NCBI RefSeq assembly: GCF_003259375.1
Contig: NZ_QLLN01000005.1
Location: forward strand, 310,001-374,000
DNA length: 64,000 nt
Direction of reading: 5' to 3'
Source of the DNA: Arenibacter echinorum
GTDB taxonomy: Bacteria > Bacteroidota > Bacteroidia > Flavobacteriales > Flavobacteriaceae
The notes beneath the pieces were generated by a model that saw only the letters and a program-made list of their open reading frames with translations, made no database searches and was not told where the DNA came from. The first letter of the stretch is position 1. Each line of letters starts with the position of its first letter. Made by a program: the position numbers and the translations under genes. Below, piece after piece: positions 34,706 to 43,680 of this stretch.

Positions 34706-34765
34706 CTAATAGAGAGAGAATTTTATTTTTTCCCCATTGAAAAGGAAACTTTTTAGCAAAACCCC
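34706..34765 (-). promoter_or_regulatory. ECF-type promoter-like box, copy 1
   Basis: On the minus strand it contains CTTTTCAATGGGGAAAA, then an A-rich run ATAAAATTC and TCTCTCTAT, ending about 35 bp before the FecR-like ATG. A near-copy lies 181 bp upstream. Conservation next to an anti-sigma gene suggests a promoter read by an ECF sigma factor, possibly the orphan at 24.0 kb. This is inference. Confidence 0.35.
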
Positions 34766-34886
34766 AAAAAAAAATTGTAATTAACGTTGTTCAGAAAAAA
34801 AAGAACACGTTCCTTGGAATTGATTTCAACTAAATCCATTCAATTTTTATTATCATCTTAAATGGATGATAAAGATTTGTACTATC

Positions 34887-34946
34887 TATAAAGAGGCCGA
34901 ATTTTTATTTTTCCCCATGAAAAAGTGATTTTTCTAAAAAAAACTA
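34887..34946 (-). promoter_or_regulatory. ECF-type promoter-like box, copy 2
   Basis: On the minus strand it reads CTTTTTCATGGGGAAAAA, ATAAAAATTC, then CGGCCTCTTTATAGA; aligned with copy 1 the core differs mainly by one-base gaps and a CGGC insertion. No gene starts within 200 bp downstream of it other than the FecR-like frame, so a short gene may have been lost between the copies. Confidence 0.35.
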
Positions 34947-36140
34947 TCAACAGTATGATATTGTGGTAACATTATTTATTAGATGCACCTATAGCTTCGA
35001 CATTATTCAATACTGTTTGCAATTGATAATTAACAAAAACTTTGATTTTACTTATTGTGCTACTTTGAATGGAATTGGGCACCGGTCGGCGCTCCTTCGA
35101 TTTTGAATCTGTCTCTATCCCGTAGTCAACTTAAGGTTAGACTGTTAAGTTTGGAGACATAAGGATGTTCTCTCTAAAGGTTATACTATCAGTGCAATAG
35201 AAAACCCGAGTCAAACCAATTTTGTGTCCAATGCTTAATGGCTTACTCCATTTTTCTAATTATATCAAAACAGTTTAGGTTCAGATATGCGATTTAAGAA
35301 TTCAATTGTGTAGTAGCCGGACTTGTCTTCACCTTTTTATAGCTTCTATTGACTAATAGCTAATTTTCATTTTATGGTTTGTCACATAAAAACCTTCAAT
35401 AGATCGTATTAAATACAATTACACTTAATGTATTACAGGAGTGTCAATAAGAATACTGGATTTACTTAAGAATATCACATTTACCGTGATTATCAATTTG
35501 GTTAATTATAAAGTGGGACTAGTCTACGAACTACATGAGCAACCATTACATAGAATACAATATCGCATTGAATTATTAAACTTGCGGCAATAATCCATTA
35601 CTCCTTTTTGCAAACTAGATTAACCCATTTCATTAAAATTATTGGTGCCATGCTTAATCTATAAATAATCCTTTGATTCACTTCATCAGATGTTAAGCAT
35701 AATTTATTCCAAACTAGCAATTGAAGTATTCTGAAAACTTTCGTTCAATATCGTGAGTTTTTTCATGAAAATCATATCACCTCATTTAATAATCATACGC
35801 CCCTATACCATTACTAGAATGTCCATAGCATTGTATTTCAGGAAAATAAAAACATTTTTAAAGGAGTGTAATGATCACATCTCGCTTGTAAAGAAATCTT
35901 TAACCAGTATTTAAGGAATTGATCCTTTTGGCTTTATAAATAATGATAGTAATTACTGAACATAAAGGATAATAATGGGGCAATATAACTATCGATTTAA
36001 AAATTAAAAAATGGGAATCAGAACCTTATATAACAAAAAGGAAATAAAATTTTTGAAGTACGTGAGACTTAGATTTTGGTCATATAAGTGTAAATCACCT
36101 GTGATAAACTCGGAATTAACAAATAGATTATGATATTAAT

Positions 36141-39100
36141 ATGAATTTTACAGCCGTATTCTTTCAACTCAAATTGATTTTCTTATTCATTTTTTTTATC
36201 TGTACCAAACCTATTATGGCACAACCCGTGCCTCAAACAGTGGGCAGTTGGGATTTCACCTATAAGGTTCAAGAATTTGATATAGAATATAAGGGTGTAT
36301 TGGTCATAACTAAAGAGGACGGAGATTTCATCGGGATTATAACCTTTAAGAATGTTAGAAATACAACCCTAACATATAAATTGGATAAGGTTGAGTCCAA
36401 TAATCATAACCTGCATATTTATTTGAACAAGGGACCATTAGCACCAATGACTGCTGATTTAAATTTTTTGGAAGATAGATGGGAGGGTAAGGTAACTTCA
36501 CAGATTCCAGGTAAAAAGAACAAATTAGGTTTAGGGAAAATGATGGTTGTCCCTCAAACTTCTGGGACGATAATCGACCATGCTTCGGCTATAAAAAATC
36601 TCACTGACAAGACCTTAGAAATAGGAAAAGAGTATTACAATCAGGTTTGTGCAGCTTGTCATGGCACAGATGGAAATTCACCACTTGCAGCAGCACGCTC
36701 TTTTAGTTCGGATGAGTTCAAATTTGGTTCCGACCCTTATAGCATGTGGAAAACCATCACTAATGGTGCTGGGCAAATGGGGGCGCAGCGTTGGTTATCA
36801 TCCGGGGACACATATTCGGTAATTCAATATATTCGTGAAAATCTTATAAAAGATAAGAATCCTCAATCCTATTTTAAGATAACTAATGAATACTTGGCAG
36901 GACTGCCCAAGCCTACGTTTTCTCCTGAGCAGCTACAAAATACTATAAAGGAAGAGGCCCTTTCTGGTTCCCAAGTGTATGGGCAATTGTATTTTGAAGA
37001 CCATTTAGGTGATTATGGACCAGCACTTTACACCCAGATCAAAGATTATCCAGGTAGTTCGCTTGTTATTAATTTGGACAATGACATTTACACAAGTTAC
37101 AATGTGCAACGAATGTCAAATTCAGTAACATGGAAAAGCGCCTTGGATTTAAGTAAAACCAAATACAAACTTTATCGCGGGGATGGGGCGCCTGTACTAA
37201 ACGGTGAGGTTCTTAAGGGGTTTAGCGGACTGAGATGGAGTTTTAAAGATCGGTACTATCAATTGGAAAACTTGGTTTCCGATCGCACCCCCTACCCGCC
37301 CAAATGGATGAATTATAATGGTCACTACCAGTATGGTGATAAAACCATCCTTTCTTACTCCATTGTAGGTAGGGAGATTCTTGAAATGCCTTCGGCAATA
37401 GATTATAAGGATAAATCTATAATTCAAAATACCTATACTATTGCTTCTGGAGATTCTTGGCGAAAGTTGGTCCTGGATTATACTGAATACGATAAGATAC
37501 AAACAATTAAGAATGGAGTATTTGACTTAAATAATGTAGGAGCAACAAAAAGTCTTCCTGAAGATAAATGGACACAACCCCAAAACAGCATAATAGTTTC
37601 GGCATTCAAAGACAACGGCTCCCAAACATTTTTTGCCACTGGGGTTCAAGGGGACACGGATGGCATGAAATGGGTTTTAGACCATGACCAAAATATGGCA
37701 CTTTATATTCCTCCAACTAAAGAGAAACGCGTGATAAGGCTGCATCGTTTTATAGGTGATAATGTTAGTGAGCTCGAAGATTTTGCCGAATATCTTTTAA
37801 AAGAACAAAAAAAGTCAATTCCCGACCTTACCGATTACACCAAAGGAGGTGATCCGTTATGGAAAAAAAACATTACAATCAAAGGAACACTGGACGTAGG
37901 TGTTCCACGCTATGACCCACAAAATTATGAAAAGGAAAATAAAACATCAAATGAAAACTTGGTGGAAATTCCTGAAAATTACCCATATGTTGTTGATAGA
38001 ATCCCTTTGCCTTTTAACAATCCATGGAATAGTTGGATCCGGCCCTCAGGATTTGATTTCTTTCCGGATGGGCGCCTAGTAATGAGTACTTATATGGGAG
38101 ATATTTGGATTGCCAATGGAATCGACGATACACTGAGCGATGTAAAATGGCAACGCATTGCGACCGGGCTTTACGACCCCTTTGGAGTAAAGGTGGTTAA
38201 AGGAGAGGTCTATGTTACTTGTCGTGACCGAATAGTACTGCTCAAAGATATTAATGGGGATGGGGAGACAGATTTTTACCATAGCTTTTTTGCCGATAGC
38301 GATGTTTCAAACGTTCCGGTCCAAGCTTTTAATTACAGTTTACAAACAGATAGTAAAGGTAACTTTATTTATTCCAAAGGAGGTGAATTTACACATGATG
38401 ATGAGCCTGGTCACATAATCCAAGTTTCCCCAGACGGTAAGAAACAAATATCCTTAGCCATTGGGTTTCGTACACCCAATGGCGTTACCCTCGGCCCTAA
38501 GGATGATATTTACGTTAGTGATAATCAAGGTAGATGGATGCCTGCTAACAAAATTAATCTTATTAGGAAAGGTGGGTTTTATGGTTACATCCCCTCTGTA
38601 AAAAGAGGAAATACCAGTCCAGGGAGAAGTGAATACAGCTTGAGAGCTCCATTAGCTTCTGCAAACTACCCGGAGGATATATTACCAGAAACCTTTGACA
38701 AACCTATTATTTGGTTGCCTCAGGAATTTGACAACTCCCCAGGAAATGGTGCCTGGACGCCCAAAAATTGGGGACCATTAGGCAACCGGCTTTTACATAC
38801 CAGTTTTGGAAAAGGTTGGGTATACCAAGTGATGACGCAGGAGATAGATGGAACAACCCAAGCGACGGTATCCGCCCTACCCTTTCAATTTTCGGCAGGC
38901 ACACAAAGGGCACGTATCAACCCGGTCGATGGACAGCTCTATGTGGCAGGTATCACTGGCTGGGACGATTCTTTTGCCACAAAGTATGGAAGTCTAGATC
39001 GCATAAGGTATACTGGGGGTGAAGGTTTTTTTATAGATGCTGTTAATGTTAGATCAAACGGGATTGAGCTCACATTTAACCAAGAATTAGATCCCGATAG

Positions 39101-39494
39101 TGCAAAGCAATTGGATAATTACAAGATAGCACAATGGAACTATCGTTGGACCGATAATTATGGATCAGAGGATTGGTCGGTAAAAAACCCTGAAAATCTT
39201 GGACGAGATACCATTGCAGTACAAGGAATTGAAATTTCCAAAGATGGAAAAAAAGTGCTTTTAAAATTATCAAGTGAGGACCTCAAACCAGTTGATCAAA
39301 TGCGCATTATATTTTCTTTGAATTCGAAGAAAGGGCAGCGGTATCAAGATTCTATTTATAATACGATTCATAAAGTACCAGATGACGATAATATCTACAG
39401 TGGATTTAACTACGTGCTATTTTTAAAAATCATTTTAGCGGGAATTATAACTGTAATTGGTTGGTTAATCTATCGGAAAAAGTTTGTACGTTAA
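36141..39494 (+). CDS. Cytochrome c / beta-propeller fusion protein with C-terminal membrane anchor, 1117 aa
   Basis: An exported multi-domain redox protein. Order: signal peptide (to about I-M-A-Q, residue 28); a beta-rich domain of ~110 residues (V-G-S-W-D-F ... W-E-G-K-V); a cytochrome c domain with C-A-A-C-H at 170-174 and M-G-A-Q-R as a possible Met ligand; a long uncharacterised domain (~270-590); a six-bladed-type propeller from about 610 (P-S-G-F-D-F-F-P-D-G-R-L ... N-G-D-G-E-T-D-F); a beta domain near 960-1080; then one membrane helix near 1090-1112 and a basic tail. It probably passes electrons from a sugar-oxidising centre to the respiratory chain. The following sulfatase suggests a role with the sulfated glycan. 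Substrate unknown. Confidence 0.85.
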   Translation: MNFTAVFFQLKLIFLFIFFICTKPIMAQPVPQTVGSWDFTYKVQEFDIEYKGVLVITKEDGDFIGIITFKNVRNTTLTYKLDKVESNNHNLHIYLNKGPLAPMTADLNFLEDRWEGKVTSQIPGKKNKLGLGKMMVVPQTSGTIIDHASAIKNLTDKTLEIGKEYYNQVCAACHGTDGNSPLAAARSFSSDEFKFGSDPYSMWKTITNGAGQMGAQRWLSSGDTYSVIQYIRENLIKDKNPQSYFKITNEYLAGLPKPTFSPEQLQNTIKEEALSGSQVYGQLYFEDHLGDYGPALYTQIKDYPGSSLVINLDNDIYTSYNVQRMSNSVTWKSALDLSKTKYKLYRGDGAPVLNGEVLKGFSGLRWSFKDRYYQLENLVSDRTPYPPKWMNYNGHYQYGDKTILSYSIVGREILEMPSAIDYKDKSIIQNTYTIASGDSWRKLVLDYTEYDKIQTIKNGVFDLNNVGATKSLPEDKWTQPQNSIIVSAFKDNGSQTFFATGVQGDTDGMKWVLDHDQNMALYIPPTKEKRVIRLHRFIGDNVSELEDFAEYLLKEQKKSIPDLTDYTKGGDPLWKKNITIKGTLDVGVPRYDPQNYEKENKTSNENLVEIPENYPYVVDRIPLPFNNPWNSWIRPSGFDFFPDGRLVMSTYMGDIWIANGIDDTLSDVKWQRIATGLYDPFGVKVVKGEVYVTCRDRIVLLKDINGDGETDFYHSFFADSDVSNVPVQAFNYSLQTDSKGNFIYSKGGEFTHDDEPGHIIQVSPDGKKQISLAIGFRTPNGVTLGPKDDIYVSDNQGRWMPANKINLIRKGGFYGYIPSVKRGNTSPGRSEYSLRAPLASANYPEDILPETFDKPIIWLPQEFDNSPGNGAWTPKNWGPLGNRLLHTSFGKGWVYQVMTQEIDGTTQATVSALPFQFSAGTQRARINPVDGQLYVAGITGWDDSFATKYGSLDRIRYTGGEGFFIDAVNVRSNGIELTFNQELDPDSAKQLDNYKIAQWNYRWTDNYGSEDWSVKNPENLGRDTIAVQGIEISKDGKKVLLKLSSEDLKPVDQMRIIFSLNSKKGQRYQDSIYNTIHKVPDDDNIYSGFNYVLFLKIILAGIITVIGWLIYRKKFVR

Positions 39495-39535
39495 GAATGA
39501 AATTTAATTTTATCAACTTAACAACATTTGCTAAT

Positions 39536-41188
39536 ATGAAATTTATCTTCAATTTATTGTCCTCAATGTTGTTGGCATTTTGTTCCTACGCCCAACAGAA
39601 GCCCAATATAGTATTCATGCTGGCTGACGACTGCACTTCTTGGGATATAGGTGTTTATGGAAATAAAGATTCAAAAACGCCAACAATAGACCGATTGGCG
39701 GCAGAGGGTATGATGTTTACCAAGTGTTATCAATCTGCACCGATGTGTTCACCAACTAGGCAGAATATTTTAACTGGTTTGTATCCGGTCAGATCTGGTG
39801 CATATCCTAATCATACTAGTGTAAAAGAAAATGTAAAAAGTATTGAACATTATCTAAAAACCTTAGGTTACAAAGTGGCTTTGAGCGGAAAAAAACACTA
39901 CGGTCCTGCCGAAAACTTTCCATTGGAATATCTTGGGAAGGCTGAAGGCAAAGATTCTGATCCGAATTTTTATAACATCGATTCCTTTTTAGGTGAAACA
40001 AGCTCGCAGGAACAGCCCTTCTGTTTATTTATCAGTTCAAATCAACCGCACACTCCATGGAACAAGGGGGATACTACCTTGTTCGATAAAACAAAATTAA
40101 AATTACCTCCTTTTTATCCTGACTTACCGAAAACAAGAAGTGCATACAGGGATTATTTGGCTGAAATTAATTATCTGGACGGACAAGTACAAACAGCTTT
40201 AAATCTGCTGGAAAAACACAAACTCGAGAACAATACTATTTTTATTTTTGCCAGCGAACAGGGAAATGCCCTGCCGTTTGCTAAATGGACATGTTATAAT
40301 GCGGGTTTAAAATCGGCATTAATAGTAAAATGGCCTGGAATGGTAAAACCTGGTTCTGTATCTGATGCCTTGGTAGACTATAGCGATATTGTCCCAACCA
40401 TGATAGATCTTGCTGGAGGGAAACCTATAAGTGAATTGGATGGGAAGAGCATAGTACCAGTTTTGACACAAGAAAAAAAGAAGCATAATAAATATACTTA
40501 CGGTCAAATGACTACGAGGGGCATTATTAATGGCTCCGATTATTATCCTATCCGTTCTATTAGTAATGGTAGATATAGATATATTTCTAACCTCGCATCA
40601 GAGGTTCCTTTTAAAAACTGGGTGTTTTCCCAACCTTTTTTTACCGAATGGGAGGAAGATGCTAAGTCCAACCCACAAACAAAAAAACTGGTACAAAAAT
40701 ATAGATTTAGGCCAGCGGAGGAATTATATGATGATGACAAAGATCCATACAATCAACACAATCTTGCTAGCGACCCCATTTATAAAAAGATCAAGAAAGA
40801 ACTAAAAGGACAATTACAGAAATGGATGTCACAAGTGGGGGATGAAGGAATTATAACAGAATTATTGGCTATTGAACATATGCCGGCAGTAAAATCGGGA
40901 TTTCCGGTGGCAATAGATACGTCTTTGCATGAACCTAAAATCATTAAGTCTGCCAGGCATATTGAAGTTCCCGTAGATGGATATTATACTTTTTACATTA
41001 GCGGGGAAGGTAAACTCGAGGTAGATAATCAAGAGGTAGTTCCTTTTAATACTCGAGCCACTAAAACTTCGAAAAGATACGGGGTAATAGGGTTAAAAAA
41101 AGGTGTTCACAGTATTTTTATAGGTAATTCTCTGCCGGGATCAGTTAGTTGGAGTGGTCCTGAGACCATTCTCACCAACTTGGAATAA
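39536..41188 (+). CDS. Sulfatase with extra C-terminal beta domain, secreted
   Basis: A 550-aa exported sulfatase; the ATG at 39536 is chosen because it gives a signal peptide ending S-Y-A-Q, while upstream starts add unrelated residues that overlap the previous gene. Metal site L-A-D-D-C near 29-33; nucleophile motif C-S-P-T-R at Cys71. The sequence N-A-L-P-F-A-K-W-T-C-Y-N-A-G resembles the sulfamidase-like enzyme at 24.8 kb. Residues ~460-550 form an added beta-sandwich (D-G-Y-Y-T-F-Y-I-S-G-E-G-K-L-E-V-D) that may bind glycan. It lies 42 bp after the cytochrome fusion gene and is the only plus-strand sulfatase in the island. Confidence 0.92.
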   Translation: MKFIFNLLSSMLLAFCSYAQQKPNIVFMLADDCTSWDIGVYGNKDSKTPTIDRLAAEGMMFTKCYQSAPMCSPTRQNILTGLYPVRSGAYPNHTSVKENVKSIEHYLKTLGYKVALSGKKHYGPAENFPLEYLGKAEGKDSDPNFYNIDSFLGETSSQEQPFCLFISSNQPHTPWNKGDTTLFDKTKLKLPPFYPDLPKTRSAYRDYLAEINYLDGQVQTALNLLEKHKLENNTIFIFASEQGNALPFAKWTCYNAGLKSALIVKWPGMVKPGSVSDALVDYSDIVPTMIDLAGGKPISELDGKSIVPVLTQEKKKHNKYTYGQMTTRGIINGSDYYPIRSISNGRYRYISNLASEVPFKNWVFSQPFFTEWEEDAKSNPQTKKLVQKYRFRPAEELYDDDKDPYNQHNLASDPIYKKIKKELKGQLQKWMSQVGDEGIITELLAIEHMPAVKSGFPVAIDTSLHEPKIIKSARHIEVPVDGYYTFYISGEGKLEVDNQEVVPFNTRATKTSKRYGVIGLKKGVHSIFIGNSLPGSVSWSGPETILTNLE

Positions 41189-41898
41189 AAGTGGGTAGCA
41201 TAAAATAGTGGAATAGAGCAGACGTATAATTCGTGTATTACGATGTATTAATTTTATTATTGCAGGATAGAGTCCTGGTAACTGCACTTGTCACAGATTT
41301 TCGTGTATCTTATCCAATCTTACATAATATATGATGTAAACCTGCAATATAAGTTTGATAAAAAGAAGGCTCACTTTTTCTAAAGGTTGAATCAATAACA
41401 AACTTTATTTTTAAATAAGGTTTGAAGAAATGTGTAACCGAATTTATATGTCTGATGGTTTGCGTGCTTAGAGATTATATTAAAACCTATTAGCTGGAAT
41501 GCATAAACTATGCTCAATATTAAAAACTTCATTTATAAGTAGTTAGTGCTCTACAGTTCAATTCAATCTAGAAAAATATTTATTAGATTGGTTCATGTGT
41601 CCCTTGAAAATATTTATCCTTTAATTTTCATTATCTCTACAAAATTACCCTTATAAACTTTTATATCTTGTTATACTAGGATATCTTTTAATAAAGCCTA
41701 GGCCCTACCCCGATCCTCTTAAAATTCTCTTTTAACTATCTTTCATTGTCAAGATTGTAGCTGTTGACAAAATAATAAATTAATAGCAATTGCCCGGTTT
41801 AATCAAATAACTTAATTTTTATTAAACTATGTGACTGTTTAGTCTATAATATCTAAGGTTAGTGATATTAATTAAGATTTATAATGATATCAATTCGT
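41189..41898. other. Intergenic region between convergent sulfatase and GntP permease genes
   Basis: 710 bp without a supported gene. It contains AAGGCTCACTTT (41366-41377), the exact reverse complement of the repeat beside the integrase, and an inverted repeat TTGTCAA (41746-41752) / TTGACAA (41764-41770). No U-tract follows in either direction. The rest is AT-rich with no recognisable coding remnant. Confidence 0.45.
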
Positions 41899-43212
41899 TT
41901 AAACTATTAAGTCTAACAATAAAACCATTAGAATACCAACCACGCCAACAATGGTTTCCATAACTGTCCATGATTTAAAAGTGTCTTTAAGGCTTAGATT
42001 AAAATATTCCTTATACATCCAAAAACCCGAATCATTAACATGAGAAAACATTAAACTTCCTGCACCAATGGCAAGTACCATTAGGTTTGGATTAACACCT
42101 GTCACGGCTATTAACGGTGCTATAATACCTGCCGTAGTTAAACCTGCAACTGTAGCAGAACCTAAACAGATTCTAATTATAGTAGCCATTAAGAATCCTA
42201 AAATAAGAGGATTAACGTCCCATCCTCCAAGTAAATTGGCAATGTCAGTACTTACTCCACTATCTATAAATATTTGTTTAAGTGCACCTGCACCTGCAAC
42301 AATTAAAAGAATCATGGCTATATCTTTTACAGAATCAGCATAACCATCCATAATGTTTTTCATCTTCAAATTTTGTTTAATCCCAAGTGTATATGTTGCA
42401 ATAATTAAGGAAATTAGCATAACAGTAATAGGGTCCGCTAAAAATGAAAAAATATCCTCAAGTGTTTTATTACCTGAAGAAAGATAAGGCAACACCGCAG
42501 ACCCTGCCAATAAAAATACAGGTAACAAAGCCGTTATAAAGCAATTAATTCCGCTAGGTAATTCTCGATCTGAAGTCTCTTTGGGTATAAATAAATCCAA
42601 AGGTTTTGATTGCACATTTTTTAATGTTATTGCAAAAATAGGTCCAGCGATAATCATACTTGGTACCGCAACTATAAACCCATAAATTAAGGTTGTACTC
42701 AAGTTGGCCTCAAAAAGATCAGCCAATGCGGTAGGTGATGGGTGTGGTGGTAAAAAACCATGAGTTACGGATAAGGCAGCTAACATGGGGATGCCTATGT
42801 ATAAGGCCGGTAATTTATACTGATAGACAACCGAAAAAATCAAGGGCACCAAAAGCACAAAACCTACATTGTAAAAAAGAGGAATACCGACTATGAAGCC
42901 TGTAATCATTAAGGCCCATTGAATATATTTTTCACCAAAACCCTTCATCAAAACTTCTGTGATTTTTTTGGCCGCACCACTATCCGCAATAATTTTACCA
43001 AACATGGCACCCAAACAGATTATTATAGCCAAGGAGCCTAACATATCGCCAATACCTACTTTTAGGGATTTAGAAATATCTCCTAGTGGAATACCCAATA
43101 AGACCCCTGCCATAATGGACACAATAAGAAAGGCTAAAAATGGATTTATTTTACCCCAAGTAATTATTAGAATAAGAACAATTACACAGAAAACTACTGT
43201 TAGTATAGTCAT
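41899..43212 (-). CDS. GntP-family gluconate/sugar-acid:H+ symporter
   Basis: An inner-membrane permease of about 12 spans and 437 aa. Typical GntP sequence appears throughout: G-D-M-L-G-S-L-A-I-I-I-C-L-G-A-M-F-G-K near residue 60, F-Y-N-V-G-F-V-L-L-V-P-L, P-P-H-P-S-P-T-A-L-A-D and S-H-V-N-D-S-G-F-W near the C-terminus. It imports aldonic or uronic-type acids in known relatives. It follows the SusC/SusD operon on the same strand but lies beyond a strong terminator, so it has its own control. It may bring in sugar acids made outside the cytoplasm, for example by the heme dehydrogenases. Confidence 0.93.
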   Translation of the reverse strand: MTILTVVFCVIVLILIITWGKINPFLAFLIVSIMAGVLLGIPLGDISKSLKVGIGDMLGSLAIIICLGAMFGKIIADSGAAKKITEVLMKGFGEKYIQWALMITGFIVGIPLFYNVGFVLLVPLIFSVVYQYKLPALYIGIPMLAALSVTHGFLPPHPSPTALADLFEANLSTTLIYGFIVAVPSMIIAGPIFAITLKNVQSKPLDLFIPKETSDRELPSGINCFITALLPVFLLAGSAVLPYLSSGNKTLEDIFSFLADPITVMLISLIIATYTLGIKQNLKMKNIMDGYADSVKDIAMILLIVAGAGALKQIFIDSGVSTDIANLLGGWDVNPLILGFLMATIIRICLGSATVAGLTTAGIIAPLIAVTGVNPNLMVLAIGAGSLMFSHVNDSGFWMYKEYFNLSLKDTFKSWTVMETIVGVVGILMVLLLDLIV

Positions 43213-43680
43213 GGTTTCGTTATTATTTAGTTTTAAAATTCATATATATAAAGTTGCTTTATGTCTTGACCTCCTATATTACAAATCGCCTTAAACTGGA
43301 GAATCAAGGAAGGGATACAATAATTTTTCGTGCTCTTCTTTATCAATGATATTACCGATGGTTCCTGTCTAAATAGTTTGGACACCATAGAAAATATCTC
43401 TGCTTTGTACTTTAGCTATTTGTTTTAAAAGCTTTAAATAATGTAACTACCTTATTTTCTCATTTGTGTCATCCTAAGAAAATATCGCATGCTGGAGGCA
43501 AAAGTAGCTTCTCCAAAAACAACGATTTATACTATCAATAGGCCAACAATTGTTGTTACGTAAAGTGAGTAACAACAGGGTTTAAAAAAAGATTACTTGG
43601 ACAAAAGTCCAAGCAACCTTTTAGCAATCCAAACCAATTCCATTAAGAAATGTTAAAAGTATTCTATTTTCCTTTTAAGA
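43213..43680. other. Intergenic region between GntP and SusD genes
   Basis: 468 bp without a gene. Near its right end lie two stem-loops: a 9-bp stem at 43552-43578 (TGTTGTTAC / GTAACAACA) and the terminator listed separately. The left 300 bp probably hold the GntP promoter; no clear element could be fixed. Confidence 0.5.
43584..43613 (-). terminator. Intrinsic terminator after the SusC/SusD operon
   Basis: On the minus strand a perfect 7-bp stem (CTTGGAC / GTCCAAG) with a 4-nt loop is followed after five bases by seven T. It begins 67 bp past the SusD stop. A second 9-bp hairpin follows within 10 bp. Confidence 0.85.

Larger units (their letters stand above)
34671..36140. other. 1.47-kb non-coding gap between divergent transcription units
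   Basis: No supported gene on either strand and no recognisable transposase remnant. It holds the two ECF-promoter-like boxes near its left end. The rest is very AT-rich apart from a short GC-richer patch near 35075-35100 (GGGCACCGGTCGGCGCTCC). It must carry the promoter of the cytochrome fusion gene on the plus strand. The length is unusual for this gene-dense region and suggests gene loss. Confidence 0.5.
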
